Of a stretch of DNA of 64,000 bases, positions 16,285-24,054 are shown piece after piece (the first letter of the stretch is position 1; the number at the start of each line of letters is the position of its first letter). Both the position numbers and the translations under genes were made by a program. Origin of the DNA: Streptacidiphilus jeojiense (GTDB taxonomy: Bacteria; Actinomycetota; Actinomycetes; Streptomycetales; Streptomycetaceae). The stretch is taken from the NCBI RefSeq assembly GCF_000719095.1, contig NZ_JOEH01000020.1, positions 85,483 to 149,482 on the forward strand. Reading direction: 5' to 3'. The notes beneath the pieces are model-generated. The model was not told the DNA's origin. It saw nothing but the letters and a program-made list of their open reading frames with translations, and searched no databases.

Positions 16285-17116
16285 CCTGAGCATCGGCGAA
16301 CGCCTCGCGGAACGCCTCACGGTTGGCGGACGGCGAGGCGCGGTCCCGGACGGCGAAGACCACCTCGTCGAAGGCCGACCGGAGCTCCGCGCCCGGGACC
16401 AGCAGATCGCGGAAGGCGGAGGCGACCTCCGCCGGGTCGTTGGCGAACACCCCGCAGCCCCAGGCGCCGAGCACCAGCCGCCGCACCCGGTGGTGCGCGG
16501 CGACCGCGAGGACCCGTGCCGCCCGCCGGCGCAGCACCGCCCGGATCTCCGCGCCGGCACCGGGGCTGCGCCGCAGCACCTGGCCGGCGTTGGGCGCAGG
16601 AGAGGTCAGGAAGGAGACCGGGAACGGCTCGGCCAGCAGGCCGCCGTCCTCATCGCGGATCACCGGCACGCCGGGCGACCAGATCACCCGGTCGCTGTAG
16701 AGCAGGTCGTCGGAGGCCCGGTGCGCCGCGTAGTACTCCGGGGCCTGCAGCAGGCAGTGGTACAGCAGCGCATGCCGGCACAGGTCCTCCTCCTGGGCCT
16801 TGGCCCCGCGCAGGTACCCGCCGCCGGGGTTGCGCGCGGAGGCGAAGTTCAGCACCGCGATCTCGCCCGGTCCCGCCCGGAACAGCCGCTGCGCCGCGGC
16901 CAGGCTCCCCTCGGCGGTCACCTCGATCCGGGGCCCGCCGCCGTCCGCGTGCTCCAGAACGTCAAGTGGCTCCTCGGGGGAGTAGCACCGGGTCCCCTCG
17001 GCCGCGGCTGCCAGGGCGGGGCCCACCGGAACCGTCCGACCGTCGGCTGCCCGGTACTGCCCGGCTGCTGCGATCTCCTCGTTGACCGTCGCGTACTGAC
17101 GGAGTCTGCTGCTCAC
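16268..17116 (-). CDS. Bacterial-type poly(ADP-ribose) glycohydrolase-like protein (TIGR02452 family)
   Basis: A 282-residue macrodomain-fold protein. The diagnostic PARG signature GGG-x(6-8)-QEE is present as NPGGGYLRGAKAQEEDLCR; the two glutamates are the catalytic pair in known bacterial PARGs. Nearby VLNFASARNPGG and VLGAWGCGVFANDP match the ADP-ribose-binding loops. It should cleave ribose-ribose bonds of poly(ADP-ribose) or remove ADP-ribose from targets. No ADP-ribosyltransferase or other NAD-related partner is adjacent, so its target is unknown. It ends inside the convergent DUF5994 gene (17-base overlap). Confidence 0.83.
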   Translation of the reverse strand: MSSRLRQYATVNEEIAAAGQYRAADGRTVPVGPALAAAAEGTRCYSPEEPLDVLEHADGGGPRIEVTAEGSLAAAQRLFRAGPGEIAVLNFASARNPGGGYLRGAKAQEEDLCRHALLYHCLLQAPEYYAAHRASDDLLYSDRVIWSPGVPVIRDEDGGLLAEPFPVSFLTSPAPNAGQVLRRSPGAGAEIRAVLRRRAARVLAVAAHHRVRRLVLGAWGCGVFANDPAEVASAFRDLLVPGAELRSAFDEVVFAVRDRASPSANREAFREAFADAQVTPLR

Positions 17117-17177
17117 GTCGGCCCACGCTAGGTGACGGTGTGGCAGCTGGGAAAGCCGATTTCGGCCGACCCGGGGC

Positions 17178-18118
17178 TCAGCGCAGTGCCGGTAGTTCCA
17201 GTCGCAGCGTGCCGGCGTCGGCGTCGAGTACGGCGGGGATGCCCAGTGGGACGGTCAGGCTGGTGGGGCTGTGGCCGAAGCCCAGTTCCCAGACCATCGG
17301 GATGCCCAGCGGGCCCAGGCGCTCCAGCATCAGCTGCCGGATCCGGTCGGGGGAGGGGCGGCAGTCCTGCCAGGACCCCAGCGCGATGCCGGCCACCCCG
17401 GCCAGGGCGCCGGAGCGCAGCAGTTGGGTGAGCAGCCGGTCCAGCGCGTAGAGGTCCTCGTCCACGTCCTCCAGCAGCAGGATCGCGCCTTCGAAGCCCG
17501 GCCGCGCGAAGGGGGTGCCGCGGTCGGCGGCCAGCAGGGTGAGGCAGCCGCCGGCGGTGACGCCGGTGGCCCGGCCGGGCAGCAGGCACTCGGCGGTGGG
17601 GAGGTGAGCAGCTGCACCGTCTCCGGTTCGAACAGGGTCCGGCGCAGCCCCTCGGCGGTGGCCGGGTCGGCCCCGAACACCGCTGCGGCGGCCATCGGCC
17701 CGTGCAGTGTGGACAGCCCGAGCCGGACCGCGAACGCCTCGTGAAGAGCCGTCACATCGCTGTAGCCGACGAAGACCTTGGGCTCGGCCTGGGCCGCCAT
17801 CGCCGACCAGTCGAGCTGGTCGACGATCCGCTGCGCACCGTAGCCGCCGCGCGCGCAGACCACGGCGGCGATCCCCGGGTCCAGCCAGGCCTTCTCCAGG
17901 TCGGCGGCGCGGCCGGCGTCCGGGGCGGCGAGGTAGGGCAGCTCCGGGTGGCCGGCCAGCACGCTCGGCATCACCTCGACCGGCAGCCCCCAGGACTCCA
18001 GGATCGACACCCCGCGCTCCAGCCGCTCCGGGACCAGACCGCCGGACGGTGCGACGACGGCGACCCGGTCCCCGGCGGTGAGCCGGCGCGGACGCTGCAG
18101 GGGTTGGACCTCGGACAC
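17178..18118 (-). pseudogene. LD-carboxypeptidase (S66 family) with a frameshift
   Basis: The N-terminal part (GTG 18118, GGGAGCTGAAG upstream) encodes a typical muropeptide LD-carboxypeptidase: GDRVAVVAPSGG, ARGGYGAQRI and nucleophile S120 in VFVGYSDVTALH. After LLTSP (residue 174) the frame becomes out-of-register Pro/Ala/Cys-rich sequence and runs on to 17330. The correct continuation, with LLEDVDEDLYALDRLL and the catalytic His in ELGFGHSPTSL, lies in another frame and ends at 17178. One base is missing near the G-run at 17598-17601. The truncated product would lack the catalytic Glu and His. It may be a real mutation or a homopolymer sequencing error. Confidence 0.8.
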
Positions 18119-18155
18119 GGCTTCAGCTCCCGGTGCGGTGATCGCGGCGAAAACG

Positions 18156-18890
18156 TCACCGTACCCTGCGGCCGGTGCCGGAACGCCTGCGCATCGCGTC
18201 CCACCGGCGCTGCCACCAGTGCCGGTGGTCCGGGTGCATCCGCAGCGAGAGCTTCCGCCCCAGCGGCAGGTAGCCGATCACCGCACCGACCGCGGCGAGG
18301 ATCACGTCGTCGATGTCGAAGGAGCGCCCCTCGACGAAGAAGTGCTGTCCGAGCTCCAGCAGCAGCACCACGAACGAGCAGATCAGCACCGTGCGGAGCA
18401 GGCCGCGGGTGCGCGGCGAGATCACCGGCAGCAGCAGGCCGAAGGGGACGCCGATGAGGATGTTGCCGCCGATCTGCAGCAGCGCCTGGCGGACCGACGG
18501 CTGGTCCAGGTAGAGCCGGATCGACGTACCCGGGTGCAGATTGGTGTGGGCGATGCCCACCGACGCCGGGGAGGGCGTGAGCGTCAGCTTGACGATCACC
18601 GCGCCGCACACCGCGAGGCCGAGCAGCGCCACGGTGCCGACGACCGCCCGCAGCAGCCGCGCCCCCAGGCTGCGGGCCTTCCGGGTGCGGGGGAGGGCGC
18701 GGGGCGCCTTCTCGGCCGCCGGGGCGCTCGGCTGCTTCTTGGGGAGCGCCGGGCTCCGCCGACGGAACAGGTCCCGCCCGGGCATCGCTGACGCCACCCG
18801 CCGGACACGGCCTTTGCCCCCGCCCCCGCCCTTGTCCCCGCTCCTGCCCCCCGAAGTCACGTCCCCCACCGCCGCGACCGTGCGACCCAT
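18156..18890 (-). CDS. VanZ-like membrane protein
   Basis: A 244-residue protein. A basic, Gly-rich cytoplasmic N-terminus of about 75 residues precedes a helix (RAVVGTVALLGLAVCGAVIVKLTL) and three more helices. The central GGNILIGVPFGLLLPVISP followed by VLLLELGQHFFVEGRSFDIDDVILAAVGAVIGY is the VanZ-family hallmark (N...P-F-G and R-x-x-D-x-x-D). VanZ confers low teicoplanin resistance in enterococci, but most actinomycete homologues have no proven role. A start at the internal ATG 18785 would remove most of the basic tail. It is followed after 37 bases by the LD-carboxypeptidase, which points to envelope work. Confidence 0.8.
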   Translation of the reverse strand: MGRTVAAVGDVTSGGRSGDKGGGGGKGRVRRVASAMPGRDLFRRRSPALPKKQPSAPAAEKAPRALPRTRKARSLGARLLRAVVGTVALLGLAVCGAVIVKLTLTPSPASVGIAHTNLHPGTSIRLYLDQPSVRQALLQIGGNILIGVPFGLLLPVISPRTRGLLRTVLICSFVVLLLELGQHFFVEGRSFDIDDVILAAVGAVIGYLPLGRKLSLRMHPDHRHWWQRRWDAMRRRSGTGRRVR

Positions 18891-19108
18891 TGACCGGCCT
18901 CCTCTTGGTTCCTCGGTGACGCTCCGCCCCGCGGGTGCGTCTACCCGAAGCGGTCACCTTCATGTCGGCAGTGGCCGTCGTCATCCCGCTGATCCCGGGC
19001 TCCGGGGAGACCTTCGTCACCCATAAGTGTTACAAGTGCTGACGGCATATTCACCCGGCCCGTTCGCCAACTACAGTGAGGATCCATTCCGTTGGGGGAG
19101 GTGGGCTG

Positions 19109-19438
19109 GTGCGTGGGGATTCCCGGCTGACCGTCCTCGTCCTGGACGGACGCAGTACGGCGCAGCTGCTTCTCGCAGGCGAGGTGGACCTCGACGCCAC
19201 TCCGATGCTGGAGCGGGCGGTCGCCGCCCTGCTGCGGGACCAGGCGGTGCGGCGCATCGAGCTGGACGTCGCCCTGGTCCGGTTCTGCGACGCCGGAGGG
19301 CTCAGCGCGCTGCTGGCCTCGCACCGGATGGCCGCGCTGCGCGAGGTGCCGCTGTACCTGATCCAGGTGCGGTCGACCCTGCAGAAGGTGCTGGACGCGG
19401 CCGGGCTGGACGAACTGCTCACCCGCCCGCCCGACTAG
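19109..19438 (+). CDS. STAS-domain anti-sigma factor antagonist
   Basis: A 109-residue single STAS domain. LTVLVLDGRSTAQLLLAGEVDLDATPMLERAV is the first strand-turn-helix, and VRFCDAGGLSALLASHRM matches the region around the phosphorylatable Ser of SpoIIAA/BldG proteins. Here the usual D-S/T-x-G reads CDAGGLSAL, so the phospho-site Ser/Thr is Ala and control by phosphorylation is doubtful. GTG 19109 follows GGGGGAGG at 19094-19101. No anti-sigma factor or sigma factor lies next to it, so its partner is elsewhere. Confidence 0.8.
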   Translation: MRGDSRLTVLVLDGRSTAQLLLAGEVDLDATPMLERAVAALLRDQAVRRIELDVALVRFCDAGGLSALLASHRMAALREVPLYLIQVRSTLQKVLDAAGLDELLTRPPD

Positions 19439-19469
19439 TCGCCACGTCTTCCAGTCGCCATGTCTTCGA
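19438..19469 (+). repeat. Two tandem copies of a 16-base unit
   Basis: GTCGCCACGTCTTCCA is followed directly by GTCGCCATGTCTTCGA, starting on the last base of the STAS gene. Two mismatches separate the units. It is a small local duplication without hairpin potential. Confidence 0.7.
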
Positions 19470-19492
19470 CAAGTGAACGCTGCACAGCGTAT

Positions 19493-19506
19493 TGACGACC
19501 CATCAG
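19493..19506. promoter_or_regulatory. Copy C of the recurring palindrome
   Basis: TGACGACCCATCAG lies 128 bases before the GH16 start codon, upstream of the LacI-type operator. It matches the sites at 704, 6253 and 6270. Confidence 0.35.
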
Positions 19507-19551
19507 CTTCAGGCTGACACTGCGTTACGCGTTCCGGAACCGTCCATCAGC

Positions 19552-19573
19552 GAATTGGAAGCGCTCTCAATTC
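19552..19573. promoter_or_regulatory. LacI-family operator of the GH16 gene
   Basis: A 22-base palindrome with perfect outer arms GAATTG and CAATTC, a central AGCGCT, and one two-base mismatch on each side. The core TTGGAAGCGCTCTCAA closely resembles CebR-type boxes (TGGGAGCGCTCCCA) that control streptomycete polysaccharide-degrading enzymes. It lies 60 bases before the GH16 ATG, and a LacI regulator follows that gene. Confidence 0.65.
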
Positions 19574-19633
19574 ACTGAACCGAAGGAAGAAGCACCGTTC
19601 AGCGTTCACTTCCCTAAGCCTGGAGGGTTCCCC

Positions 19634-21133
19634 ATGCGCAGAACCACCCTTCCGCGCCCTCATCGCGTGCCGTTGCGCCGCCGCACGGCGGCGCTGCTCA
19701 CCGCCCTCGCCCTGCCGCTGGCGGGGGTGCTCGCGCTCACCGCCGGCTCCGGCAGCGCCTCCGCCACCGTCCCGTCCGCGCCCGCAGGTTGGACCACGGC
19801 CTTCAGCGACGACTTCAACGGGGCCGCCGGAACCGGTCTCAACACGGCGAACTGGCTCTACGACACCGGCACCAGCTACCCCGGCGGCGCCGGGAACTGG
19901 GGCACCGGCGAGGTCGAGACGGCGACCAGCTCGACCACCAACGTCTACCAGGACGGCGCGGGGCACCTGGTCATCAAGCCGGTCCGGGACGCCTCCGGCA
20001 ACTGGACCTCGGGCCGGGTCGAGACCCAGCGCACCGACTTCGCCGCCCCGGCCGGCGGTGAGCTGGAGCTCAGCGCCAGCCTGGAGCAGCCCAACCCGGC
20101 CTCCGGCAGCGGCTACTGGCCCGCCTTCTGGGCGCTCGGCGCGGCCGCCCGTCCGGTCGGCGCGACCAACTGGCCCAGCGTGGGCGAGCTGGACATCATG
20201 GAGGACGTCAACGCCCTCAGCGAGCACTCCACCACCTTCCACTGCGGGGTCGACCCCGGCGGTCCCTGCAACGAGACCACCGGCATCGGCAGCGGGCTGC
20301 AGGCCTGCTCGGGCTGCCAGACCGGCTACCACACCTACTCGGTGATCCTGGACCGCACCAACACCTCGGCCGAGCAGCTGCGCTTCTACCTGGACGGCAC
20401 CCAGACCTTCACGGTCAACGAGAGCCAGGTCCCGGTCGCCACCTGGCAGGCGGCGGTCGACCACGGCTTCTTCGCCATCTTCAACGTGGCCATCGGCGGC
20501 GCCTACCCCAACGCCATCTGCGGCTGCACCTCGCCCTCGGCGGCCACCAGCTCCGGCGCGGGCATGAGCGTCGACTGGTTCGCCGCCTACGAGAAGGCCG
20601 CCGGCAGCACCACCTCGACGCCGACCCCGACCCCGACGCCCACGCCGACTCCCACCCCCACCGCGACCGGCGGCTCGGGCGGCGGCACCAGCTGCACCAC
20701 CACCGCCGTCTCCAACATCTCCGCCGACTGCTTCAGCGCCCACCAGGGGACGGCCACCGTCCAGGCCGCGACCGGGGACACCAACCCCACCGGCGTCGAC
20801 GGCAACCAGGTGGCCCAACTCAACAACGGCTCCTGGCTGAAGTACTCGGGCATCAACTTCGGCACCGGGTCCAGCCAGTTCCACGCCCGGGTCGCCTCCG
20901 GCGCCGCGGGCGGCGTCAGCGGGCTGGTCGAAGTGGTCCTCGACAGTCCGTCCAACGCCCCGATCGGCAGTTTCGCGGTGGCGAACACCGGCGGCTGGTC
21001 CAGCTGGACCACGGTCCCGGCCAACATCACCAACACCACCGGCACCCATGACGTCTACCTGGAGTTCGTCTCCGGCGCCGCGGGCAACCCGCCGTACGTG
21101 AGCCTGCACTACGTCAGCTTCCCGACCCAGTAG
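19634..21133 (+). CDS. Secreted GH16 glycosidase with C-terminal CBM6-like domain
   Basis: A 499-residue exported enzyme. The first 44 residues are a Sec signal (RRR charge block, Ala/Leu core, SASA cleavage zone). The GH16 catalytic domain runs to about 325 and has the nucleophile and acid in GELDIMED (E185, E190), the ExDxxE signature of laminarinase-type enzymes. A Thr-Pro repeat linker (about 335-350) leads to a carbohydrate-binding domain of the CBM6 type with NQVAQLNNGSWLKYSGINF. The likely substrate is a beta-1,3- or mixed-linkage glucan. A LacI-type box upstream and a convergent LacI gene suggest sugar induction. Confidence 0.9.
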   Translation: MRRTTLPRPHRVPLRRRTAALLTALALPLAGVLALTAGSGSASATVPSAPAGWTTAFSDDFNGAAGTGLNTANWLYDTGTSYPGGAGNWGTGEVETATSSTTNVYQDGAGHLVIKPVRDASGNWTSGRVETQRTDFAAPAGGELELSASLEQPNPASGSGYWPAFWALGAAARPVGATNWPSVGELDIMEDVNALSEHSTTFHCGVDPGGPCNETTGIGSGLQACSGCQTGYHTYSVILDRTNTSAEQLRFYLDGTQTFTVNESQVPVATWQAAVDHGFFAIFNVAIGGAYPNAICGCTSPSAATSSGAGMSVDWFAAYEKAAGSTTSTPTPTPTPTPTPTPTATGGSGGGTSCTTTAVSNISADCFSAHQGTATVQAATGDTNPTGVDGNQVAQLNNGSWLKYSGINFGTGSSQFHARVASGAAGGVSGLVEVVLDSPSNAPIGSFAVANTGGWSSWTTVPANITNTTGTHDVYLEFVSGAAGNPPYVSLHYVSFPTQ

Positions 21134-21176
21134 CACCCGGCACCCACCGGTGGTGACCCCCCGGGGCCCCGCCTCC

Positions 21177-22367
21177 TCAGCTGGAGGCGCGGACGACCAG
21201 CTCCGAGGGGGTCACCACCGGCACCAGCCCGGCCGCCGCCTCCGCGTTCCCGTCGAAGGTCAGCTGCAGCCGGGTCAGCAGCAGTCTGGCCATCAACCGG
21301 CCCATCCCCTCGATGTCCTGACGTACCGTCGTCAGCGGCGGCGAGGCCCACTGCGCCGCGGTGTCGCCGTCGTCGAAGCCGACCACGGCGACGTCCTCCG
21401 GAACGCGCAGCCCGCGTTCCGCGAGGACGGCCATCGCCCCCGCCGCCATCAGGTCGGAGCAGGCGAACACCGCGTCCGGGGCGTCCGCGCCGCCGTTGCG
21501 GTCCAGCAGCTCCGCCATCGCCCGCTGACCGCCCTCGGCGGTGAAGTCGCCCTCGGCGACCAGCGCCGGATCGTCCTGCGGCAGGACGTCGCGGTAGCCG
21601 GAGAGCCGGTCCAGCGACGAGGCCTGGTCCAGCGGTCCGGTGATCACCGCGATCCGGCGCCGCCCGCGCTCCCGCAGGTGCCGGACCGCGGCCCTGGCCC
21701 CGCCCCGGTTGTCGGTGTCGACGTACAGCGGTGCCGCGCCGGTGGGCTCCCAGCCCGGTCGGCCGCCGTAGACGGTGGGCAGTCCGAGGCCGTCGACGAT
21801 CGCCGGCAGCGGGTCGTCGTTGTGCACCGAGAAGATCAGCGCCCCGTCCACATGACCCGCCGCCAGGTAGCGTCCCACCTGCGCGTAGTCGCCGGCCTCG
21901 GTCACCAGCAGCAGCACCAGCTGCACCCCCGAGGCCGACAGCTCCCGGCCGATGCCGCGCAGCTGCCGGGCGAAGAACGGGTCGGAGAAGACCCGGCTCT
22001 CCGGCTCCGCGACCACCACCGCCACCGCGTCCTGACGCCGGGTCATCAGCGCCCGCGCCGCCGGGTTGGGCACGTAGCCGAGCTCGTCCACGGCCCGGCG
22101 CACCTTGGCCTGAACCGCGTCCCGCACCCCCGCCCCGCCGTTGACCACCCGGGACGCCGTCGCACGCGAGACCCCGGCCAGCGCGGCGACCTCCTGCAGC
22201 GTCGGCCGCCAGGCAGCCCCCGCGCCCCCGCGCCGGACCCCGGCCGCCTCGCCGCCCGCCTCCCCGGCGGGTTCCGCGGCCGGTCCGCTCGCGCGCGAAC
22301 TCCCGCTCGGGTCTCCGGCCAGGCCGTGCTCTTCCTCCGACTGCGTCATACGGACATCATCGGCCAT
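21177..22367 (-). CDS. LacI family transcriptional regulator
   Basis: A 396-residue regulator with an unusual Gly/Ala/Glu-rich N-terminal tail of about 52 residues before the helix-turn-helix (RPTLQEVAALAGVSRATASRVVNG, 54-77). A periplasmic-binding-like sugar domain follows, with VAVVVAEPESRVFSDPFFA, DGALIFSVHND and DAVFACSDLMAAGAMAVL. It probably binds an oligosaccharide and controls the adjacent GH16 gene through the AGCGCT-centred operator. The start is uncertain (22367 or 22349). It begins only 16 bases after the stop of the upstream phosphatase, so it may share that transcript. Confidence 0.87.
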   Translation of the reverse strand: MADDVRMTQSEEEHGLAGDPSGSSRASGPAAEPAGEAGGEAAGVRRGGAGAAWRPTLQEVAALAGVSRATASRVVNGGAGVRDAVQAKVRRAVDELGYVPNPAARALMTRRQDAVAVVVAEPESRVFSDPFFARQLRGIGRELSASGVQLVLLLVTEAGDYAQVGRYLAAGHVDGALIFSVHNDDPLPAIVDGLGLPTVYGGRPGWEPTGAAPLYVDTDNRGGARAAVRHLRERGRRRIAVITGPLDQASSLDRLSGYRDVLPQDDPALVAEGDFTAEGGQRAMAELLDRNGGADAPDAVFACSDLMAAGAMAVLAERGLRVPEDVAVVGFDDGDTAAQWASPPLTTVRQDIEGMGRLMARLLLTRLQLTFDGNAEAAAGLVPVVTPSELVVRASS

Positions 22368-22383
22368 CGGGCCCCGGCCCCGG

Positions 22384-23751
22384 TCAGCCGCGATCGAAAC
22401 AGCTCTCCAGCTCGTTCAGGTCGTAGAAGTAGCTGCCCCTGGCCACCGGCTTGCAGGACGGCTTGAAGGCCGTCTCCTTCTCGTTGTAGAGCATCCGGAC
22501 CAGGTACCGGCTGCCCTTGCGGTACAGGTCCCACTGCACGTTCGCCGCCATCGGGGCGACGGTCGCGCCGCGCCAGGGGTTGTCGCCGTAGCTGTAGGGG
22601 TGCTCCAGGGTCGCCGACGCGGCCTTGGTGCTGCCGGGCAGGCCCAGCAGCACGGCCAGCGGCTCGATCTCCTCGGCGTGGGTGAAGCGCAGCACCGCGC
22701 CCTTGTCGCTGCTGCCGTCGGCCTTGTCCTCGACCTGCGTGAACAGGTCGGTCAGCAGGACGTTCGCCATGTCGTAGGTGATGGTGCGCCCCTGGAAGGC
22801 CGGGCCCTTCTGGTAGAACTCCTCGGCGTCGTCGAGGTAGGCGAACCAGTCGGCGTCCGCTGTGGGCAGGAAGGCGTCGAGGTCGACGCCCGGGGCCTCC
22901 ACCGCCAGGTCGGGTGCGGCGCTGTAGAGCTCGTACAGCGAACGGGAGAAGGAGGTCCGGTCGTCGGCGGACATCGCGGCCGCGAAGTCCTTGCTGAACA
23001 GCCGTGAGACGACGTCGGCGGCGGCCCTGGCGGTGCCGGGCTCGCCGTCGATCTCGGCGATCACCGCGGCCAGTTCCGGGTCGCTCGCCAGGTAGGCCTG
23101 GTAGTCGGCGTTCTGCGGCTGCTTGTGGAAGTACAGCAGGTCCTTGTTGGTGACCGGTGCCTGGATCAGGCCGGCCAGCGCGGGATCGCCGCCGGTCAGG
23201 CCGCTGGTGAAGGCATTGGCGCTGGCGATGGCGCGGGCCACGCCCGAGGTCTCGACCTCGATCGGCTCCTTCTCGGCGACGATGGTGGCGAACAGCGAGG
23301 GGAGCCGCTGCTCCATCCGCAGCGCGGTCTGCTGCTGCTCCTGCACGCCCCGTCCGGAGAGGTTGCCGTAGCCGATCGCGGAGGCGCCGGCGAGCAGCGA
23401 CTGCACCTGCGGCGCCAGCCGGGCGCCGAGCCGGGTCAGCGCGCCCTGGGCCTGCGCGCTCGCGAGCACCGCCAGCACCGCGTCCCCGTCGCTGCTGTCG
23501 GTCATCGCCCGCGAGCCGTGCCGGGCCACGTTCTCGGTGAAGACCGGGGTGAAGCCGCGCGGTGCGGACTGGTAGCGGCTCAGGCTCTCCTGCGGGGCGT
23601 ACGGCGTCTTGGTGGTGTAGTTGTGCTGCCGGGACGGCGCGGCGTGGCCCGTGCCCAGGCCCTGGGCCGAGGCGCTGCCTCCGCCGAGGGTGACGGCGGC
23701 GACGGCCAGGGTCACGGCGAGTGCGGTGCTGCAGGAGACGCTGCGCTTCAT
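22384..23751 (-). CDS. Secreted histidine acid phosphatase (MINPP/phytase-like)
   Basis: A 455-residue exported phosphatase. The signal peptide ends in GSASAQ near residue 30. The catalytic RHGxR is ENVARHGSRA (R77, H78, R81), and the proton donor motif is HAE at 358-360, the triad used by multiple inositol-polyphosphate phosphatases rather than the HD of classical phytases. It would release phosphate from phytate or other organic phosphates outside the cell. A PHO-box-like repeat lies about 115 bases upstream. The lacI gene follows after 16 bases. Confidence 0.85.
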   Translation of the reverse strand: MKRSVSCSTALAVTLAVAAVTLGGGSASAQGLGTGHAAPSRQHNYTTKTPYAPQESLSRYQSAPRGFTPVFTENVARHGSRAMTDSSDGDAVLAVLASAQAQGALTRLGARLAPQVQSLLAGASAIGYGNLSGRGVQEQQQTALRMEQRLPSLFATIVAEKEPIEVETSGVARAIASANAFTSGLTGGDPALAGLIQAPVTNKDLLYFHKQPQNADYQAYLASDPELAAVIAEIDGEPGTARAAADVVSRLFSKDFAAAMSADDRTSFSRSLYELYSAAPDLAVEAPGVDLDAFLPTADADWFAYLDDAEEFYQKGPAFQGRTITYDMANVLLTDLFTQVEDKADGSSDKGAVLRFTHAEEIEPLAVLLGLPGSTKAASATLEHPYSYGDNPWRGATVAPMAANVQWDLYRKGSRYLVRMLYNEKETAFKPSCKPVARGSYFYDLNELESCFDRG

Positions 23752-23864
23752 GGGGAGCGGTCCTTCGGAGCGGGGAGGCGGGGTGAACCGGAGCCCGGCG
23801 GGACGCCCGGAACTCCCCGCACCCTCACAGCCGTTGCCGAACCCGGACTGTCGCGCGGCCGTGG

Positions 23865-23886
23865 CCCGGGTGATCCGGAGATGAAC
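23865..23886 (-). promoter_or_regulatory. Candidate two-unit PHO box
   Basis: On the minus strand, two directly adjacent 11-base units read GTTCATCTCCG and GATCACCCGGG. They fit the streptomycete PhoP direct-repeat pattern (GTTCACC plus four bases), 114-135 bases upstream of the histidine phosphatase ATG. Only two units are visible, the minimum core. The remaining part of the 303-base gap holds a weak copy of the recurring palindrome (23922-23935) and the acid phosphatase promoter. Confidence 0.45.
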
Positions 23887-23987
23887 ACACCACGCTGACC
23901 AGGGCCGAACCGGAGGTTCGACGATGATCCGTCAATTTCCTTCCGGTTAACGATTCATCGCGCGTAGACGATGCGCATAGACACCCC

Positions 23988-24016
23988 TTGACCAGCCCCC
24001 TTGCGGCCCCTACCGT
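23988..24016 (+). promoter_or_regulatory. Promoter of the acid phosphatase gene
   Basis: TTGACC (23988-23993) and TACCGT (24011-24016) are spaced by 17 bases, close to the housekeeping consensus, 39 bases before the ATG. An AGGAG ribosome site lies between. Confidence 0.55.
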
Positions 24017-24054
24017 CACTTCCACCTCAACAGCGGCAGAAGGAGCGGCCCTAC

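Noticed and set aside
17598..17601. Programmed frameshift in the LD-carboxypeptidase gene
   Set aside because: No slippery heptamer followed by a stem-loop is visible, and the family is not known to use frameshifting; a mutation or sequencing error is simpler.
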